Translations under genes and position numbers: made by a program
The notes under the pieces: generated by a model
Told to the model about the DNA's origin: nothing
The model's input: the letters and a program-made list of their open reading frames with translations, nothing else
Database searches by the model: none
DNA from: Roseicella sp. DB1501
GTDB lineage: Bacteria > Pseudomonadota > Alphaproteobacteria > Acetobacterales > Acetobacteraceae
Direction: 5' to 3'
Assembly (NCBI RefSeq): GCF_013112485.1
Contig: NZ_JABFHG010000017.1
Coordinates: forward strand, 18,149-82,148
Length of the DNA: 64,000 nt
Part shown: positions 37,182 through 46,118 of the stretch, in pieces
Numbering within the stretch: position 1 is the stretch's first letter
Layout of the letters: each line of letters starts with the position of its first letter

Positions 37182-38411
37182 ATGAGGGCGATTGGGCGAG
37201 CCACCCTTGCTCCGGGCAGCCGTGGCTTCGTCGCCGCCATCGTCGTGGCGCAGGTGCTGACCCAGATCGGCGCCTTCACCCTCCCGGCCCTGCTGCCCGC
37301 CTATATTGAGCGGTGGGGCCTGTCCAAGACCGAGGCCGGGTGGCTGGTCGGCGTCTTCTTCGCCGCATACGTGCCCGCCGTCCCGGTGCTCCTGGCCCTG
37401 ACCGACCGCGTCCCGGTGCGCCGCGTCTACCTCATCGGCACCGGCCTGACCGCGCTCTCGCACCTCGGATTCGCCTTCCTGGCGGACGGGTTCTGGTCCG
37501 GCATGCTGATGCGGGCCTTGGCGGGCGTCGGCTGGGCGGGCGCCTACATGGTCGGCCTCAAAGCACTCGCCGACCCTCTGGAGGGCGCGGCGCAGTCGCG
37601 TGCGGTCTCCTGGCACGCCGCCGGGGTCGGCATCGCGGGCGCCGCCTCCTTCGCCGCCGCCAGCCTGTTCGACGCCGTGGGCGGGCCGACGGCCGCCTTC
37701 GCCTTCGGCGGCGTCGCCGCAGCGGCCGCCTTCGCCATCGCGGCCGCGGTGATGCCGCGCACCCTGCCGCCGCGGCCGGGTGTGGCGCCGCGCGGAGCGC
37801 TCCTCGACTTCCGCCCGGTCTTCCGGAACCGACGGGCAATGGCGTGGATCGTCGGCTACACGGTGCACACCTGGGAGATGGCCGCGCTGCGCGGGTGGGC
37901 TGTCGCCTTCCTGGCCGCGACGATGGCCCGGCTCGGCGCGCCCGGTTGGATGCCGTCGCCCGCCGTCCTGTTCACCGCGGCGGGCCTCGCGGGGGTCGCG
38001 GTCTCCGTCACCGGGAACGAGACCGCGCAGAAGTACGGGCGGGCGCGAGTGGTGCTGTGGGCGATGACGGCGGCCGCCGCGCTGTCGCTGGCGACGGGGT
38101 GGACGACCGGCGTCTCCGTCGCGCTCGCCGCCGCCGCCGTGGTGTTTTGGAACGTCGCCATCTACCTCGACAGCTCGGCGCTGACCGCCGGGACCGTGCA
38201 GGCCGCCGACAAGCAGCTGCGCGGCGCCACCATGGGGCTGCACTCGATGGCGGGCTACGCGGGCGGGTTCCTGGGTCCGCTCGGGGTCGGGTTTTTCCTC
38301 GAACTCGCGGGCGGCGACGGGGTTCTTGGCCGGGGGCTGGCCTTCGGGCACCTCGCGGTGGTGACTCTCGTTGGGCTGCAGGCTCTCCGCTGGCTCAGTC
38401 GGGACGGCTGA
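37182..38411 (+). CDS. MFS transporter
   Basis: This 409-residue major facilitator has 12 membrane segments. The region ALTDRVPVRRVYLIGTGLTAL is the loop 2-3 signature, and WSGMLMRALAGVGWAGAYMVGLKALAD fits the fifth-sixth segments. The ATG at 37182 is chosen because hydrophobic structure begins soon after; an earlier in-frame start at 37113 adds a basic, unstructured piece. It follows the ArsN1-like gene, so drug or organoarsenical export is possible but not shown. Confidence 0.75.
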   Translation: MRAIGRATLAPGSRGFVAAIVVAQVLTQIGAFTLPALLPAYIERWGLSKTEAGWLVGVFFAAYVPAVPVLLALTDRVPVRRVYLIGTGLTALSHLGFAFLADGFWSGMLMRALAGVGWAGAYMVGLKALADPLEGAAQSRAVSWHAAGVGIAGAASFAAASLFDAVGGPTAAFAFGGVAAAAAFAIAAAVMPRTLPPRPGVAPRGALLDFRPVFRNRRAMAWIVGYTVHTWEMAALRGWAVAFLAATMARLGAPGWMPSPAVLFTAAGLAGVAVSVTGNETAQKYGRARVVLWAMTAAAALSLATGWTTGVSVALAAAAVVFWNVAIYLDSSALTAGTVQAADKQLRGATMGLHSMAGYAGGFLGPLGVGFFLELAGGDGVLGRGLAFGHLAVVTLVGLQALRWLSRDG

Positions 38412-38447
38412 CTGGGCGCCGTGGTCCCGCCGTGCTTTGCTCCCGGC

Positions 38448-38882
38448 ATGACCAAGTCGCCACCAGAGCGGCCGCTCGGACTCCAGCTGCGCGTCCTGCT
38501 GCCTGATCCGCCGGGCGGCCCTCCCGCCATGGGGCCAGGCAAGGCGGAACTGCTCGAGGGCATCCGTGACACCGGCTCGATCGCCGCAGCGGGGCGGCGG
38601 ATGGGCATGAGTTACAAGCGGGCTTGGTTCCTCGTCGAGGCCATGAACGGCACTTTCCGCGGCGCCCTCGTCGAGGCGTCGAAAGGGGGAACGGGTGGTG
38701 GCCGGGCTGCGCTGACCCCACTGGGCGCCACCATCCTCGCCGCCTACCGCCGCCTGGAACAGCTCGCGGCCGAGGCGGGTGCTGCGGAGCTCGCGGTGAT
38801 GCGGGAAGCACTCGCCCCCGAGCGCGAGGGGCAGCCCGCCGATGCCACCCAAACCAGCCAACCGAAACCAGCGGCGTCCTGA
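38448..38882 (+). CDS. ModE N-terminal-type winged-helix regulator
   Basis: This 144-residue protein contains the ModE/LysR-like HTH: KAELLEGIRDTGSIAAAGRRMGMSYKRAWFLVEAMN, then GGRAALTPLGATILAAYRRLE. It lacks the C-terminal MOP domains that bind molybdate in full ModE. Single-domain forms may sense molybdate indirectly. Location in an island with arsenite oxidase (a molybdoenzyme) is suggestive. Confidence 0.78.
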   Translation: MTKSPPERPLGLQLRVLLPDPPGGPPAMGPGKAELLEGIRDTGSIAAAGRRMGMSYKRAWFLVEAMNGTFRGALVEASKGGTGGGRAALTPLGATILAAYRRLEQLAAEAGAAELAVMREALAPEREGQPADATQTSQPKPAAS

Positions 38883-38955
38883 GGCGCCCTGCTGGCCCTT
38901 GAGCGGCCCGAAAGGGTCGATATAGTCGTCCGGGAATATCGGGCGGAGCGTTGCC

Positions 38956-39777
38956 ATGGCACCCCACCGGATGAGCATGGCGGCATCGGGCGACATCGCT
39001 CGCAGCCCGCTCGCAGCGTTCGGAGGCGGCACCCTGATTGGCACCCTGGGCGGCCTGATCGGGCTCGGCGGGGCCGAGTTCCGGCTGCCGCTCCTGATCG
39101 GCACGTTCCGCTTCGCGGCCCTCGAGGCGGTCGTGGTCAACAAGGCCACCAGCCTCGTCGTGGTCGCCTCCGCGTTGCCCTTCCGGGCGGGGACCGTGCC
39201 CCTCGCCGAGGTGGCCGCGAACTGGCCGGTCATCCTGAACCTCCTCGCGGGCAGCCTGCTCGGCGCCTGGCTCGGGGCGGGTTGGGCCACGCGGCTCCGC
39301 TCTGAGGCCCTCTACCGGGTCATCGCCGTCCTGCTCGTGGCCATTGCAGCCGTTCTGCTCGTCGGCCATGACGCCACGGCGGGCACGGCGGCATTCACCG
39401 GGACCGCGCAGGCTGTGGCGGGCGTCCTCGCCGGGTTCGGGATCGGGGTGGTGGCGGCCATCCTCGGCGTCGCCGGGGGCGAGTTGCTCATCCCGACGCT
39501 GGTCCTGCTCTACGGGGTGGACATCAAGCTCGCCGGGAGCCTCTCCCTCGCGGTGAGCCTGCCGACGATGCTGATGGGGTTCGCCCGCTACAGCCGAGAC
39601 CAGAGCTTCGCGGTGCTCGGGCGCAACCGCGCCTTCGTGCTGGTCATGGCGGCGGGGTCGATCGCCGGGACCGTCGTTGGCGGGCAGCTCCTCGGCCTCG
39701 TGCCGGGGGCCGTCCTCCTCCCGACGCTTGCGGGCATCCTCCTCGTATCCGCGGCCAAGGTCTGGTGCCACCGATAG
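38956..39777 (+). CDS. TauE/SafE-family permease
   Basis: This 273-residue protein has eight membrane segments in two repeats, with GGGTLIGTLGGLIGLGGAEFRLPLL at the start and GIGVVAAILGVAGGELLIPTLVLLYGVD at the second repeat. This is the TauE/SafE (DUF81) layout, exporters of sulfite or sulfonates. The role here is unknown; an oxyanion link to the neighbouring ModE-like regulator is possible. Confidence 0.82.
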   Translation: MAPHRMSMAASGDIARSPLAAFGGGTLIGTLGGLIGLGGAEFRLPLLIGTFRFAALEAVVVNKATSLVVVASALPFRAGTVPLAEVAANWPVILNLLAGSLLGAWLGAGWATRLRSEALYRVIAVLLVAIAAVLLVGHDATAGTAAFTGTAQAVAGVLAGFGIGVVAAILGVAGGELLIPTLVLLYGVDIKLAGSLSLAVSLPTMLMGFARYSRDQSFAVLGRNRAFVLVMAAGSIAGTVVGGQLLGLVPGAVLLPTLAGILLVSAAKVWCHR

Positions 39778-39826
39778 AAGGCCGGAGCGGTCCCTCTGCC
39801 TCCCGTCCGCGTTTCGGCCCCGCGGC

Positions 39827-40867
39827 CTACGGGGTGCCTTGTGGCCCCTCGCAATTGCCTTGGCGCTGCATCAGCCTGAGGAAGACCGCCTCCAGGTCCG
39901 GCTGGCGGGTCGTGACGCCGACCACGCTCAGGCCAGCTGAGCGAACGGCGCCGAGTATCCGGTCCACGGCGTCGCCGCCCTGCGCGTAGCGGAACACCAG
40001 GCGCCGGGGCGTGGTCAGGTCCGGACCGAAGGCGCGAAGCTCGTCCGGCACCGCGGCAAGAGGCGAGGCCACCTCGACGACCAGCTCCTGGTCTTCCACG
40101 CCCCGCAGGAGAGCGTCGGTCGTGTCGTTCGCTACGATCTGCCCGTCGGCCATGATGGCGATGCGGTCGCACAGCGCCTCGGCCTCTTGGAGGTAGTGCG
40201 TCGTCAGGAGGATCGTGGTGCCGCGGCGGTTGAGCTGCCGGACGTAATCCCAGAGCTGCTGCCGAAGCGCCACGTCGACGCCCGCCGTCGGCTCGTCGAG
40301 GACAAGGACGGGCGGGCTGTGGACCAGCGCCTTACCGACCATCAGGCGCCGTCGCATGCCCCCGGAGAGGCTGCGGGCGGGAGCCGTCGCCTTGTCCGCC
40401 AGCCCGAGAACCTCGAGCAACTCGTCCGTGCGCCGGGCCGCCTTGGGGATGCCGAACAGTCCGGCCTGCAGCTCGAGCGCGGCGCGCGCCGGGAAGTAGG
40501 GGTCGAGCGTGAGCTCCTGCGGGACGACGCCGATCGCCGCGCGTGCCGCCCGTGGGTGCTCGTCGATGTCGATGCCCCAGACCCGCGCTTTCCCGCCCGA
40601 CTTACGCACCAGCCCGGCGAGGATGTTGATGAGAGTCGACTTCCCGGCGCCGTTCGGTCCCAGGAGGCCGAAGATGCTGCCGCGAGGGATGGCGAGACTC
40701 ACCTCCTTGAGGGCGCGCTTGGCCGTCCGGCCACTGGTTCCCGGATAGACCTTCTCGAGCCCCTCGACCTCAATGGCGGCCGAGGATTCGTCAACTGCCA
40801 GCCCGGCATGGCGCCCGTTCGGATTGCGGGGCGCAAGAGGCGCGATGTTGTTCAAAGTCGTGTCCAT
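39827..40867 (-). CDS. ABC transporter ATP-binding protein
   Basis: This 346-residue ATPase has Walker A GLLGPNGAGKSTL, signature SLSGGMRRR, Walker B PPVLVLDEPTAGVD and the H-loop TTHYLQEAEALCD. This is a DrrA/NodI-type exporter subunit with a C-terminal regulatory extension. It follows the ABC-2 permease by 5 bp and is the last gene of the merR-led operon (42787 down to 39827). The ATG at 40867 is the first sensible start. Confidence 0.88.
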   Translation of the reverse strand: MDTTLNNIAPLAPRNPNGRHAGLAVDESSAAIEVEGLEKVYPGTSGRTAKRALKEVSLAIPRGSIFGLLGPNGAGKSTLINILAGLVRKSGGKARVWGIDIDEHPRAARAAIGVVPQELTLDPYFPARAALELQAGLFGIPKAARRTDELLEVLGLADKATAPARSLSGGMRRRLMVGKALVHSPPVLVLDEPTAGVDVALRQQLWDYVRQLNRRGTTILLTTHYLQEAEALCDRIAIMADGQIVANDTTDALLRGVEDQELVVEVASPLAAVPDELRAFGPDLTTPRRLVFRYAQGGDAVDRILGAVRSAGLSVVGVTTRQPDLEAVFLRLMQRQGNCEGPQGTP

Positions 40868-40872
40868 CCGGG

Positions 40873-41682
40873 TCACTGCCGCAGGCGCCAGCCGGACGCG
40901 AGCAGCCGGTGGCAGAGGACGCCGAGCAGGGCATTGGCGACGAGGACAAAGAGAACTCCGGTCAGGGGCGGCGCCTCCGATACGCCAGTGACGCCGTGTC
41001 GGAAGCCGTCCACGATGTAGAAGACCGGGTCGATGTAGGCGATGGAGCGGAACGGCTCGGCCAGCGTGCTCACGGCGTAGAAGGTGCCCGAGAGCAGCGT
41101 CAGGGGCGCGATGACGAAATTCGTGACCGCCGCCTGGTGGTCCATCTTCTGTGCCCAAAGCCCGCCGACGACGCCAAGCAGCGCGAACATGAGGGCGCCG
41201 CCGACGGCGTAGAACAGGCAGAGCGCCGGGTTCACAAGCGGCAAAGGCACGAAGAGGGAGGCCGCGAGTGCCGTCAGGGCGCCGACGATGAGGCCGCGCG
41301 TGACGCCTCCGAGCGCCAGCCCGGCTAGGAACTCGCCAGGTCCGAGCGGCGCCAGCAGCAGGTCGACGATGTTGCCTTGGACCTTGGCCACCAGCAGGGA
41401 GGACGAGGTGTTGGCGAAGGCGTTCTGAAGGATCGCCATCATGACCAAGCCAGGGACGATGAAGACGAGGTAGGGCACGCCGCCCGGCGCCGGGGTGTGG
41501 CGGCCGAGCGCGACGCCGAAGACCGCGAGGAAGAGCAGCGTGCTCACCACCGGGCCACCGACAGTCTGCGCGGCCACGGCGAGGAACCGCTGGACCTCGC
41601 GTCGGTAGAGGGTGCTCACGCCGATCCAGTTTACGCCGTCGAAGAATGGTCGCGCGGTCATCGGTTCAGTCTCCCGCGTCAT
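40873..41682 (-). CDS. ABC-2-type permease
   Basis: This 269-residue protein has six membrane segments and the ABC-2 signature region near SIAYIDPVFYIVDGFRHGVTG, with GLVMMAILQNAFANTSSSLLVAK earlier. The start at 41682 overlaps the stop of the CcdA-like gene by ATGA. An ATG at 41661 with GGGAG upstream is an alternative. With the ATPase it forms a complete half-size exporter. The substrate is not known; the operon's mercury-type control suggests a thiophilic metal complex or thiol compound. Confidence 0.85.
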   Translation of the reverse strand: MTRETEPMTARPFFDGVNWIGVSTLYRREVQRFLAVAAQTVGGPVVSTLLFLAVFGVALGRHTPAPGGVPYLVFIVPGLVMMAILQNAFANTSSSLLVAKVQGNIVDLLLAPLGPGEFLAGLALGGVTRGLIVGALTALAASLFVPLPLVNPALCLFYAVGGALMFALLGVVGGLWAQKMDHQAAVTNFVIAPLTLLSGTFYAVSTLAEPFRSIAYIDPVFYIVDGFRHGVTGVSEAPPLTGVLFVLVANALLGVLCHRLLASGWRLRQ

Positions 41683-42353
41683 GCCCGGAAGCCGGACAGG
41701 CCGAGCCAGATTGACCAAGCGCCGAGGATGACGAGCAACAGGCCCGTCCAGAAAGGCAGGCGCCGCGACAGCCCAGCAAGCCGATCGAGCATCCGGCGGG
41801 CAGGTTCGAAGAGCACGGCCAGCACCAGTGGCAGCGACAGCGCAAGGCCGAAGAGGGCCAGTGACACGAAGCCTCTGGCGAGCGTCGCCCCGGACGCACC
41901 GCCCGCGGCGGCGGCGCCAAGCAGGGCGACCAGCAGCGGGCCAGCGCAGGCAGGGATGTTGAACCCAAGAGCGAGGCCAAGGGCCGCGGAGCCGCGCAGG
42001 CCGGACAGGCGTGCGGCGCTTGGCCCCAGGGAAACCCTCAAGACCCGCGATTTGCCCGAGAGGTAGGTGATGCCGATCAGCACGTAGACGGTCCCAAGCA
42101 CGACCCACGCAGTTCGTTGGAAGTCGAGGAAGGCGGCCCCCAGCACCGCCGCGAGCACGCCCAACAGGCCGATGAACAGCGCGCGGGTTCCGGCGAAGGC
42201 ACCGACCTGGGCGACCTTGCTGGCGGCGCTCCGGCCTTCCATGTGCTTGACGGCCAGCAAGGTCGAGCCGATGGAGCAGGGCTCGACGAAGCCAAGCAGG
42301 CCGAGGCTCACCGGGAGCAGCACCAGGCTGGTTAGGTTGGCCCCGGCTGTCAC
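41679..42353 (-). CDS. CcdA/DsbD-like membrane protein in a merR operon
   Basis: The GTG at 42353 overlaps the merR stop (GTGA) and gives 224 residues with six hydrophobic segments. Two Cys in membrane positions, GFVEPC26 and NIPAC136AGP, are the redox pair of the CcdA/DsbD family, which carries reducing power across the membrane. An open frame upstream to 42545 overlaps merR and is not real. In place of MerT/MerP, this protein may move Hg(II) or reductant; that is inference. Confidence 0.78.
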   Translation of the reverse strand: MTAGANLTSLVLLPVSLGLLGFVEPCSIGSTLLAVKHMEGRSAASKVAQVGAFAGTRALFIGLLGVLAAVLGAAFLDFQRTAWVVLGTVYVLIGITYLSGKSRVLRVSLGPSAARLSGLRGSAALGLALGFNIPACAGPLLVALLGAAAAGGASGATLARGFVSLALFGLALSLPLVLAVLFEPARRMLDRLAGLSRRLPFWTGLLLVILGAWSIWLGLSGFRA

Positions 42354-42787
42354 TTGCCCTCGGCTTGGCGACAGTGACCCGAGTGGGATGTCAGCGCCTC
42401 CATAACCGGGCACTCTTGCAGCCCGACATTCCCAGGGCAGGCCGCGACCAGCCGTTCCAGAGTGGCGCCGATGTTCTGGAGTCGCTGGATCTTCCGGTTG
42501 ATCTCGTCGAGCTTCGCCGCCGCCAGGCTCCGGACATCGGAGCATTCAGCGGAGGGGTTGGCCCGCAGCTTCAAGAGGTCCTGGGCCTCGCGCAGGGAAA
42601 AGCCAAGCTCCTGCGCCTCCTTGATGAAGCGGACTTGCTCGACCGTGGATGCGGGGTAGAGGCGTACGCCCGCCCCTTCCGGTTTGGGCGGCTGCGGGAC
42701 CAGGCCGCTCCGCTCGTAGAACCGGATCGTCTCGACGCCGACACCTGCCTCACGGGCGGCAGCGCCGATGGTCAACCCTCGCTTCAT
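42350..42787 (-). CDS. merR: MerR-family regulator, mercury type
   Basis: This 145-residue MerR has the HTH (LTIGAAAREAGVGVETIRFYERSGLV) and Cys82, Cys117 and Cys126 exactly at the positions of the three Hg(II) ligands in Tn501 MerR (ECSDV, AACPGN, QECPVM). The promoter has a classical mer dyad (42804-42835). It is the first gene of its own operon rather than divergent. Lead or another soft metal could also be the ligand, but mercury is the best reading. Confidence 0.88.
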   Translation of the reverse strand: MKRGLTIGAAAREAGVGVETIRFYERSGLVPQPPKPEGAGVRLYPASTVEQVRFIKEAQELGFSLREAQDLLKLRANPSAECSDVRSLAAAKLDEINRKIQRLQNIGATLERLVAACPGNVGLQECPVMEALTSHSGHCRQAEGK

Positions 42788-42803
42788 CCGTCACCTCCCG
42801 CCC

Positions 42804-42835
42804 AATATGGCGGCCGTACTGACGTACGGAGTCAA
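42804..42835 (-). promoter_or_regulatory. mer-type operator/promoter
   Basis: On the minus strand TTGACT (42830-42835) is followed by CCGTACGTCAGTACGG, matching the Tn21/Tn501 mer dyad (CCGTACATGAGTACGG) except at the centre. A -10-like CATATT or CCATAT comes after a 19-20 bp spacer. The merR ATG is 17 bp after that. Confidence 0.85.
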
Positions 42836-42947
42836 TGTTCGGAAGCGCCGACGCAGGCGCCCTGAGGTTGTGCGCCAGAACCGGCCCTCTTGGAGGCGTT
42901 CCTGTTCCTGGTAGTGCTGGTCCCTGGCACTGACGTGATCCTGACAC

Positions 42948-44180
42948 TCAGACCTTCTGACGTCCTCGAAGCGCCATCGGTACCAAGGGCACCACCAAGG
43001 CCAGGTTCACGACGGAGGCTCCGAACAGCGCAGCCAGCGTCCCGGTTGGCCCGCCCCACTCGAGGAGCCAGGCGCCAACCATGGGCGCCGCCGCCGTGGC
43101 GAAGAGCGACGGCATGGCGAGGCGTCCCATGAGGATGGCGTAGCCCTCCTTTCCAAACATCGCCAGCGGCACGGTCCCGCGCGCGATGGAGCGGATGCCG
43201 CTGCCCATGCCGTAGAGGACGATGCAGGCAGCGGCGAAGCCGGTCATGGAGATGAGCAGGCCAAGGCCGACCGCAACCAGCGCCGAAGATGCCAGCAGGC
43301 TCCAGACGGGGTGCTGACGCGTCCCGAACATCATCTCGAGGATGCGGCCCCCGACCTGCGAGGGGCCGATCAGCGCGCCCAGGCCGACCGCGGCGGCCAG
43401 CGCCAGACCCTGCGCCTGGAGCAGCGTCAGGAGGTGGACGGCGATGACCGTCATGATGAGGTAGGCCAGCGTGAAGCCAGCCGCGAGCAGTAGGAAGGCG
43501 GCACGCTGGTCCGGCCGCACGTGGCCGGGCGGCGGCGCGTCGGCCGTGGTGGGCTTTGGTGGCCGCTCCGCCTCCTTCGGCAGGGCGAGCAGGTAGAGGG
43601 GCAGCACGATGGCGAGGTGGATGGCCGCGTAGGCTAGGCAGGCGCCGCGCCAGCCGAGGTGCGAGGCCAGGAACGCCGTGAACGGCCAGCACACCGTGCT
43701 GGCGAAGCCGCCGAACAGGGTCACGTGGGTGATGGAGGCACGCGCCGTCTCGCCGTAGAGCCGCCCGAGCGCGGAGAAGGCAGGGTCGTAGAGGCCCGCA
43801 CCCATGCCGAACCCGATGAGTACCCAGGCGGCGACGAAGACCGGCAGGCTGGGCGCGAGGGCGAGGCCGAGCAGCCCGAGGGCGAGCAGGACCGCGCTCG
43901 CGGCCAGCACCGGACGGCCGCCATGCCGTTCGATGATGTGGCCGACGCGCGGCGAGACGAGGCCGGACACGAGCAGGCCGACGGACAGGGCGCCCACGAC
44001 CCAGCCAAGCGGCCAGCCGGTGTCGGCCGCGATCGGCCCGGCCAGCACGGCGGGTAGGTAGTAGCTGCTGCCCCAGGCGAGGATCTGCGCGACGCCGACC
44101 GCCGAGACGACCACCAGCCGAGGACGGCTGGCAGCCGGACTCGCCGGGGCGGCGTCCCCGGCGGCGGTGACCTGGCTCAT
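42948..44180 (-). CDS. MFS transporter beside a Cys-rich flavoprotein
   Basis: This 410-residue, 12-segment MFS protein starts at an ATG that overlaps the flavoprotein stop (ATGA). Motifs include GLVSPRVGHIIERHGGRPVL (loop 2-3) and GGRILEMMFGTRQHP (loop 8-9), the general monocarboxylate/oxalate-like MFS pattern. It is the third gene of the PadR group and likely exports the flavoprotein's product or a metal(loid) complex. Confidence 0.8.
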   Translation of the reverse strand: MSQVTAAGDAAPASPAASRPRLVVVSAVGVAQILAWGSSYYLPAVLAGPIAADTGWPLGWVVGALSVGLLVSGLVSPRVGHIIERHGGRPVLAASAVLLALGLLGLALAPSLPVFVAAWVLIGFGMGAGLYDPAFSALGRLYGETARASITHVTLFGGFASTVCWPFTAFLASHLGWRGACLAYAAIHLAIVLPLYLLALPKEAERPPKPTTADAPPPGHVRPDQRAAFLLLAAGFTLAYLIMTVIAVHLLTLLQAQGLALAAAVGLGALIGPSQVGGRILEMMFGTRQHPVWSLLASSALVAVGLGLLISMTGFAAACIVLYGMGSGIRSIARGTVPLAMFGKEGYAILMGRLAMPSLFATAAAPMVGAWLLEWGGPTGTLAALFGASVVNLALVVPLVPMALRGRQKV

Positions 44181-45634
44181 TCGGCGGGTTCGACCAGGAC
44201 GGCGTCCTTGCGAGCCGCACTGCCGCAGCAGGGCGCGTCCTCGGCCAGCTCCGGCTTCGGCGCGCAGCAACTGCCCTCAGGTGTCACCGGCGTGCAGCAG
44301 GAGGGCTCGGCTTCCGCCGTGCCGGGCAGCACGCGGTTCGACGAGCACACGCCGGTCTGCGGCAGGTCGAGCTCGACCCGGCGCGCCGCCTCGACGTCGC
44401 CCGCGATGAAGGCGGCGATGGAGCGCACCTGCTCGTAGCCGGTCGCCAGCAGGAAGGTCGGCGCCCGGCCGTAGCTGGTCATGCCCGCAAGGAAAAGTCC
44501 CGCGTCGGGCTGTGCCAGTTCCTCGGCGCCGTGCGGCCGGACCGTGCCGCATGAGTGCAGGTTGGGGTCGATGAGCGGCGCCAGCACGCGCGGGCATTCC
44601 AGGGTCGGGTCGAGGTCGAGCCTGACCTCACGAAGGATTCCGAGGTCGGGCCGGAGGCCGGTCGCGACCACCATCTCGTCGACCTCGACCGCGCGCCCTT
44701 CGGCGCTCAGCACCGTCAAGGATTCGCCATGCCCGCGCCGGATCTCGTCGACGGAGAAGGGCGCGAGCAGCTCGATGGCGCCGGTCTCGACGAGGCACCG
44801 CAGCCGCTGTCCCAAGGCGCCGCGCTCCGGCAGCTGGTCGGCCGAGCCGCCCCCGTAGGCCCGTGTCAGGTCGGTGCTCCGCGCGGCCCAGAGGACGGAG
44901 GTGCCCGGCGCCTGACCGGCGAGGGAGGCGAGGTCTATGAGGGTGCCGATGGCGGAGTGGCCGGAGCCGACGACAAGGACTCGCTTCCCGGCGTAGCGGC
45001 CGCGGTCGGCGCCGAGGACGTCTGGCATTCCGTAGCGGATCCGGTCGCCCGCCTGGCGCTCGCCGATGGCGGGCAGGCCGGAGGAACCAGCGGGGCTCGG
45101 GTTGCCCCAGGTGCCCGAGGCGACGATGACCGCGCTGGCAAGGATACGACCCTGCTTACCTCGGGCATCCTCGAACCTCACCTCGAAGGGCTGGGCCTCG
45201 CGCCCGGTGTCGCGGACCTTGCCCGCGCGGAGGCGGGCGACGCCGGTCACGCGGGTGCCCAGCCGCAGTCGGTCAGCAATCGCGGGCACGGCGGCGAGCG
45301 GTGCGAGGTAACGCTCGACGAGGTCGCGGCCGGTCGGGAAGGTGTCGGCGTCCGGTGCCGTCCAGCCGTGCCGCTCGAGCAGGCTCCGGGCTGCCCGGTC
45401 TATGTTGTAGCGCCAGGGCGAGAACATGGGGACGTGGCCCCAGGCCAGTGGCGCCGTGCCGACCGAGGGACCGGCCTCAAGGACGACTGGCTCCAAACCA
45501 CGCTCGAGCAGGTGCGCGGCTGCCGCCAGGCCGACCGGACCGCCGCCGATGACGGCGACCGGGAGCGATGCGGGGCTCTGGCGGGCGGCTTCCCCGGACT
45601 CGGAGCGCCGGTTGGCGGAGCAGCAGGAGCTCAT
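44177..45634 (-). CDS. FAD/NAD(P)-dependent oxidoreductase with Cys-rich ends
   Basis: This 485-residue protein has an FAD site (VAVIGGGPVGLAAAAHLLERG) and an NAD(P) site (VLVVGSGHSAIGTLIDLA), with FLAGMTSYGRAPTFLLATG near the end. Unusually it starts MSSCC and ends with three CC pairs (SCC, SCC, PCC) in a flexible tail, plus VCSS. Such vicinal Cys pairs bind soft metal(loid)s such as As(III), Hg(II) or Cu(I). A PadR gene with its own CC pair lies upstream and an MFS exporter follows. GGAAGGAGG precedes the ATG. Confidence 0.8.
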   Translation of the reverse strand: MSSCCSANRRSESGEAARQSPASLPVAVIGGGPVGLAAAAHLLERGLEPVVLEAGPSVGTAPLAWGHVPMFSPWRYNIDRAARSLLERHGWTAPDADTFPTGRDLVERYLAPLAAVPAIADRLRLGTRVTGVARLRAGKVRDTGREAQPFEVRFEDARGKQGRILASAVIVASGTWGNPSPAGSSGLPAIGERQAGDRIRYGMPDVLGADRGRYAGKRVLVVGSGHSAIGTLIDLASLAGQAPGTSVLWAARSTDLTRAYGGGSADQLPERGALGQRLRCLVETGAIELLAPFSVDEIRRGHGESLTVLSAEGRAVEVDEMVVATGLRPDLGILREVRLDLDPTLECPRVLAPLIDPNLHSCGTVRPHGAEELAQPDAGLFLAGMTSYGRAPTFLLATGYEQVRSIAAFIAGDVEAARRVELDLPQTGVCSSNRVLPGTAEAEPSCCTPVTPEGSCCAPKPELAEDAPCCGSAARKDAVLVEPAE

Positions 45635-45689
45635 CTTGGTTCCTCCTTCCTAATGCCTCGTTGGGCGATGTATTCGGACAAACGAAGGC

Positions 45690-46112
45690 TCAGCATCTGC
45701 AGCCATCCCCAGCGTTCCTGCGGGCCTTGGCGGCCCGGCCGGTCTCGGTGAGGGCGGCGGTGGCGTCCATCCAGGCACCCAGGCCGACCTGGAAGGCTTC
45801 CCGGCCCTTGTCGGTCAGCGTGTAGACGCGGCGCTCGCGGCCGGAGACGACCTCGGTCTCGGAGGTGACGTAGCCGCCCTGCTCGAACTCGCGCAGGGTC
45901 GGGTAGAGGGCGCCCTCGGAGGGCGAGCAGCAGCCGTTGGTCGTCCGCTCGACGGCGCGCGCGATGTCGTAGCCGTGGGCCGGGCCGTCGTGGAGCACCT
46001 GCAGGACGAAGAACCGGCTGAGCGCCATCTTGATGGTCCCCGCCCAATAGGCGCGGTCCGTGAAGTCCGGCGAGGGGCGGGCAACGGCGCGGAGGGCGGG
46101 CTGCTTGGACAT
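45690..46112 (-). CDS. PadR-family regulator with a CC pair
   Basis: This 140-residue PadR protein has the winged helix (MALSRFFVLQVLHDGPAHGYDIARAVER; PSEGALYPTLREFEQGGYV; RERRVYTLTDKGREAF). Cys61-Cys62 sit in the loop before the recognition helix, and the C-terminus is GDGCRC. These are not usual PadR residues and suggest metal(loid) sensing. A promoter at 46119-46147 would give an mRNA starting at or next to the ATG (leaderless). Confidence 0.82.
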   Translation of the reverse strand: MSKQPALRAVARPSPDFTDRAYWAGTIKMALSRFFVLQVLHDGPAHGYDIARAVERTTNGCCSPSEGALYPTLREFEQGGYVTSETEVVSGRERRVYTLTDKGREAFQVGLGAWMDATAALTETGRAAKARRNAGDGCRC

Positions 46113-46118
46113 GTCGGA

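Noticed and set aside
42890..42955. Short plus-strand stretch reading EAFLFLVVLVPGTDVILTLR, similar to a LysE-type transporter start.
   Set aside because: Only about 20 residues fit and they run into the 3' end of the MFS gene. It is possibly a remnant but too short to call.
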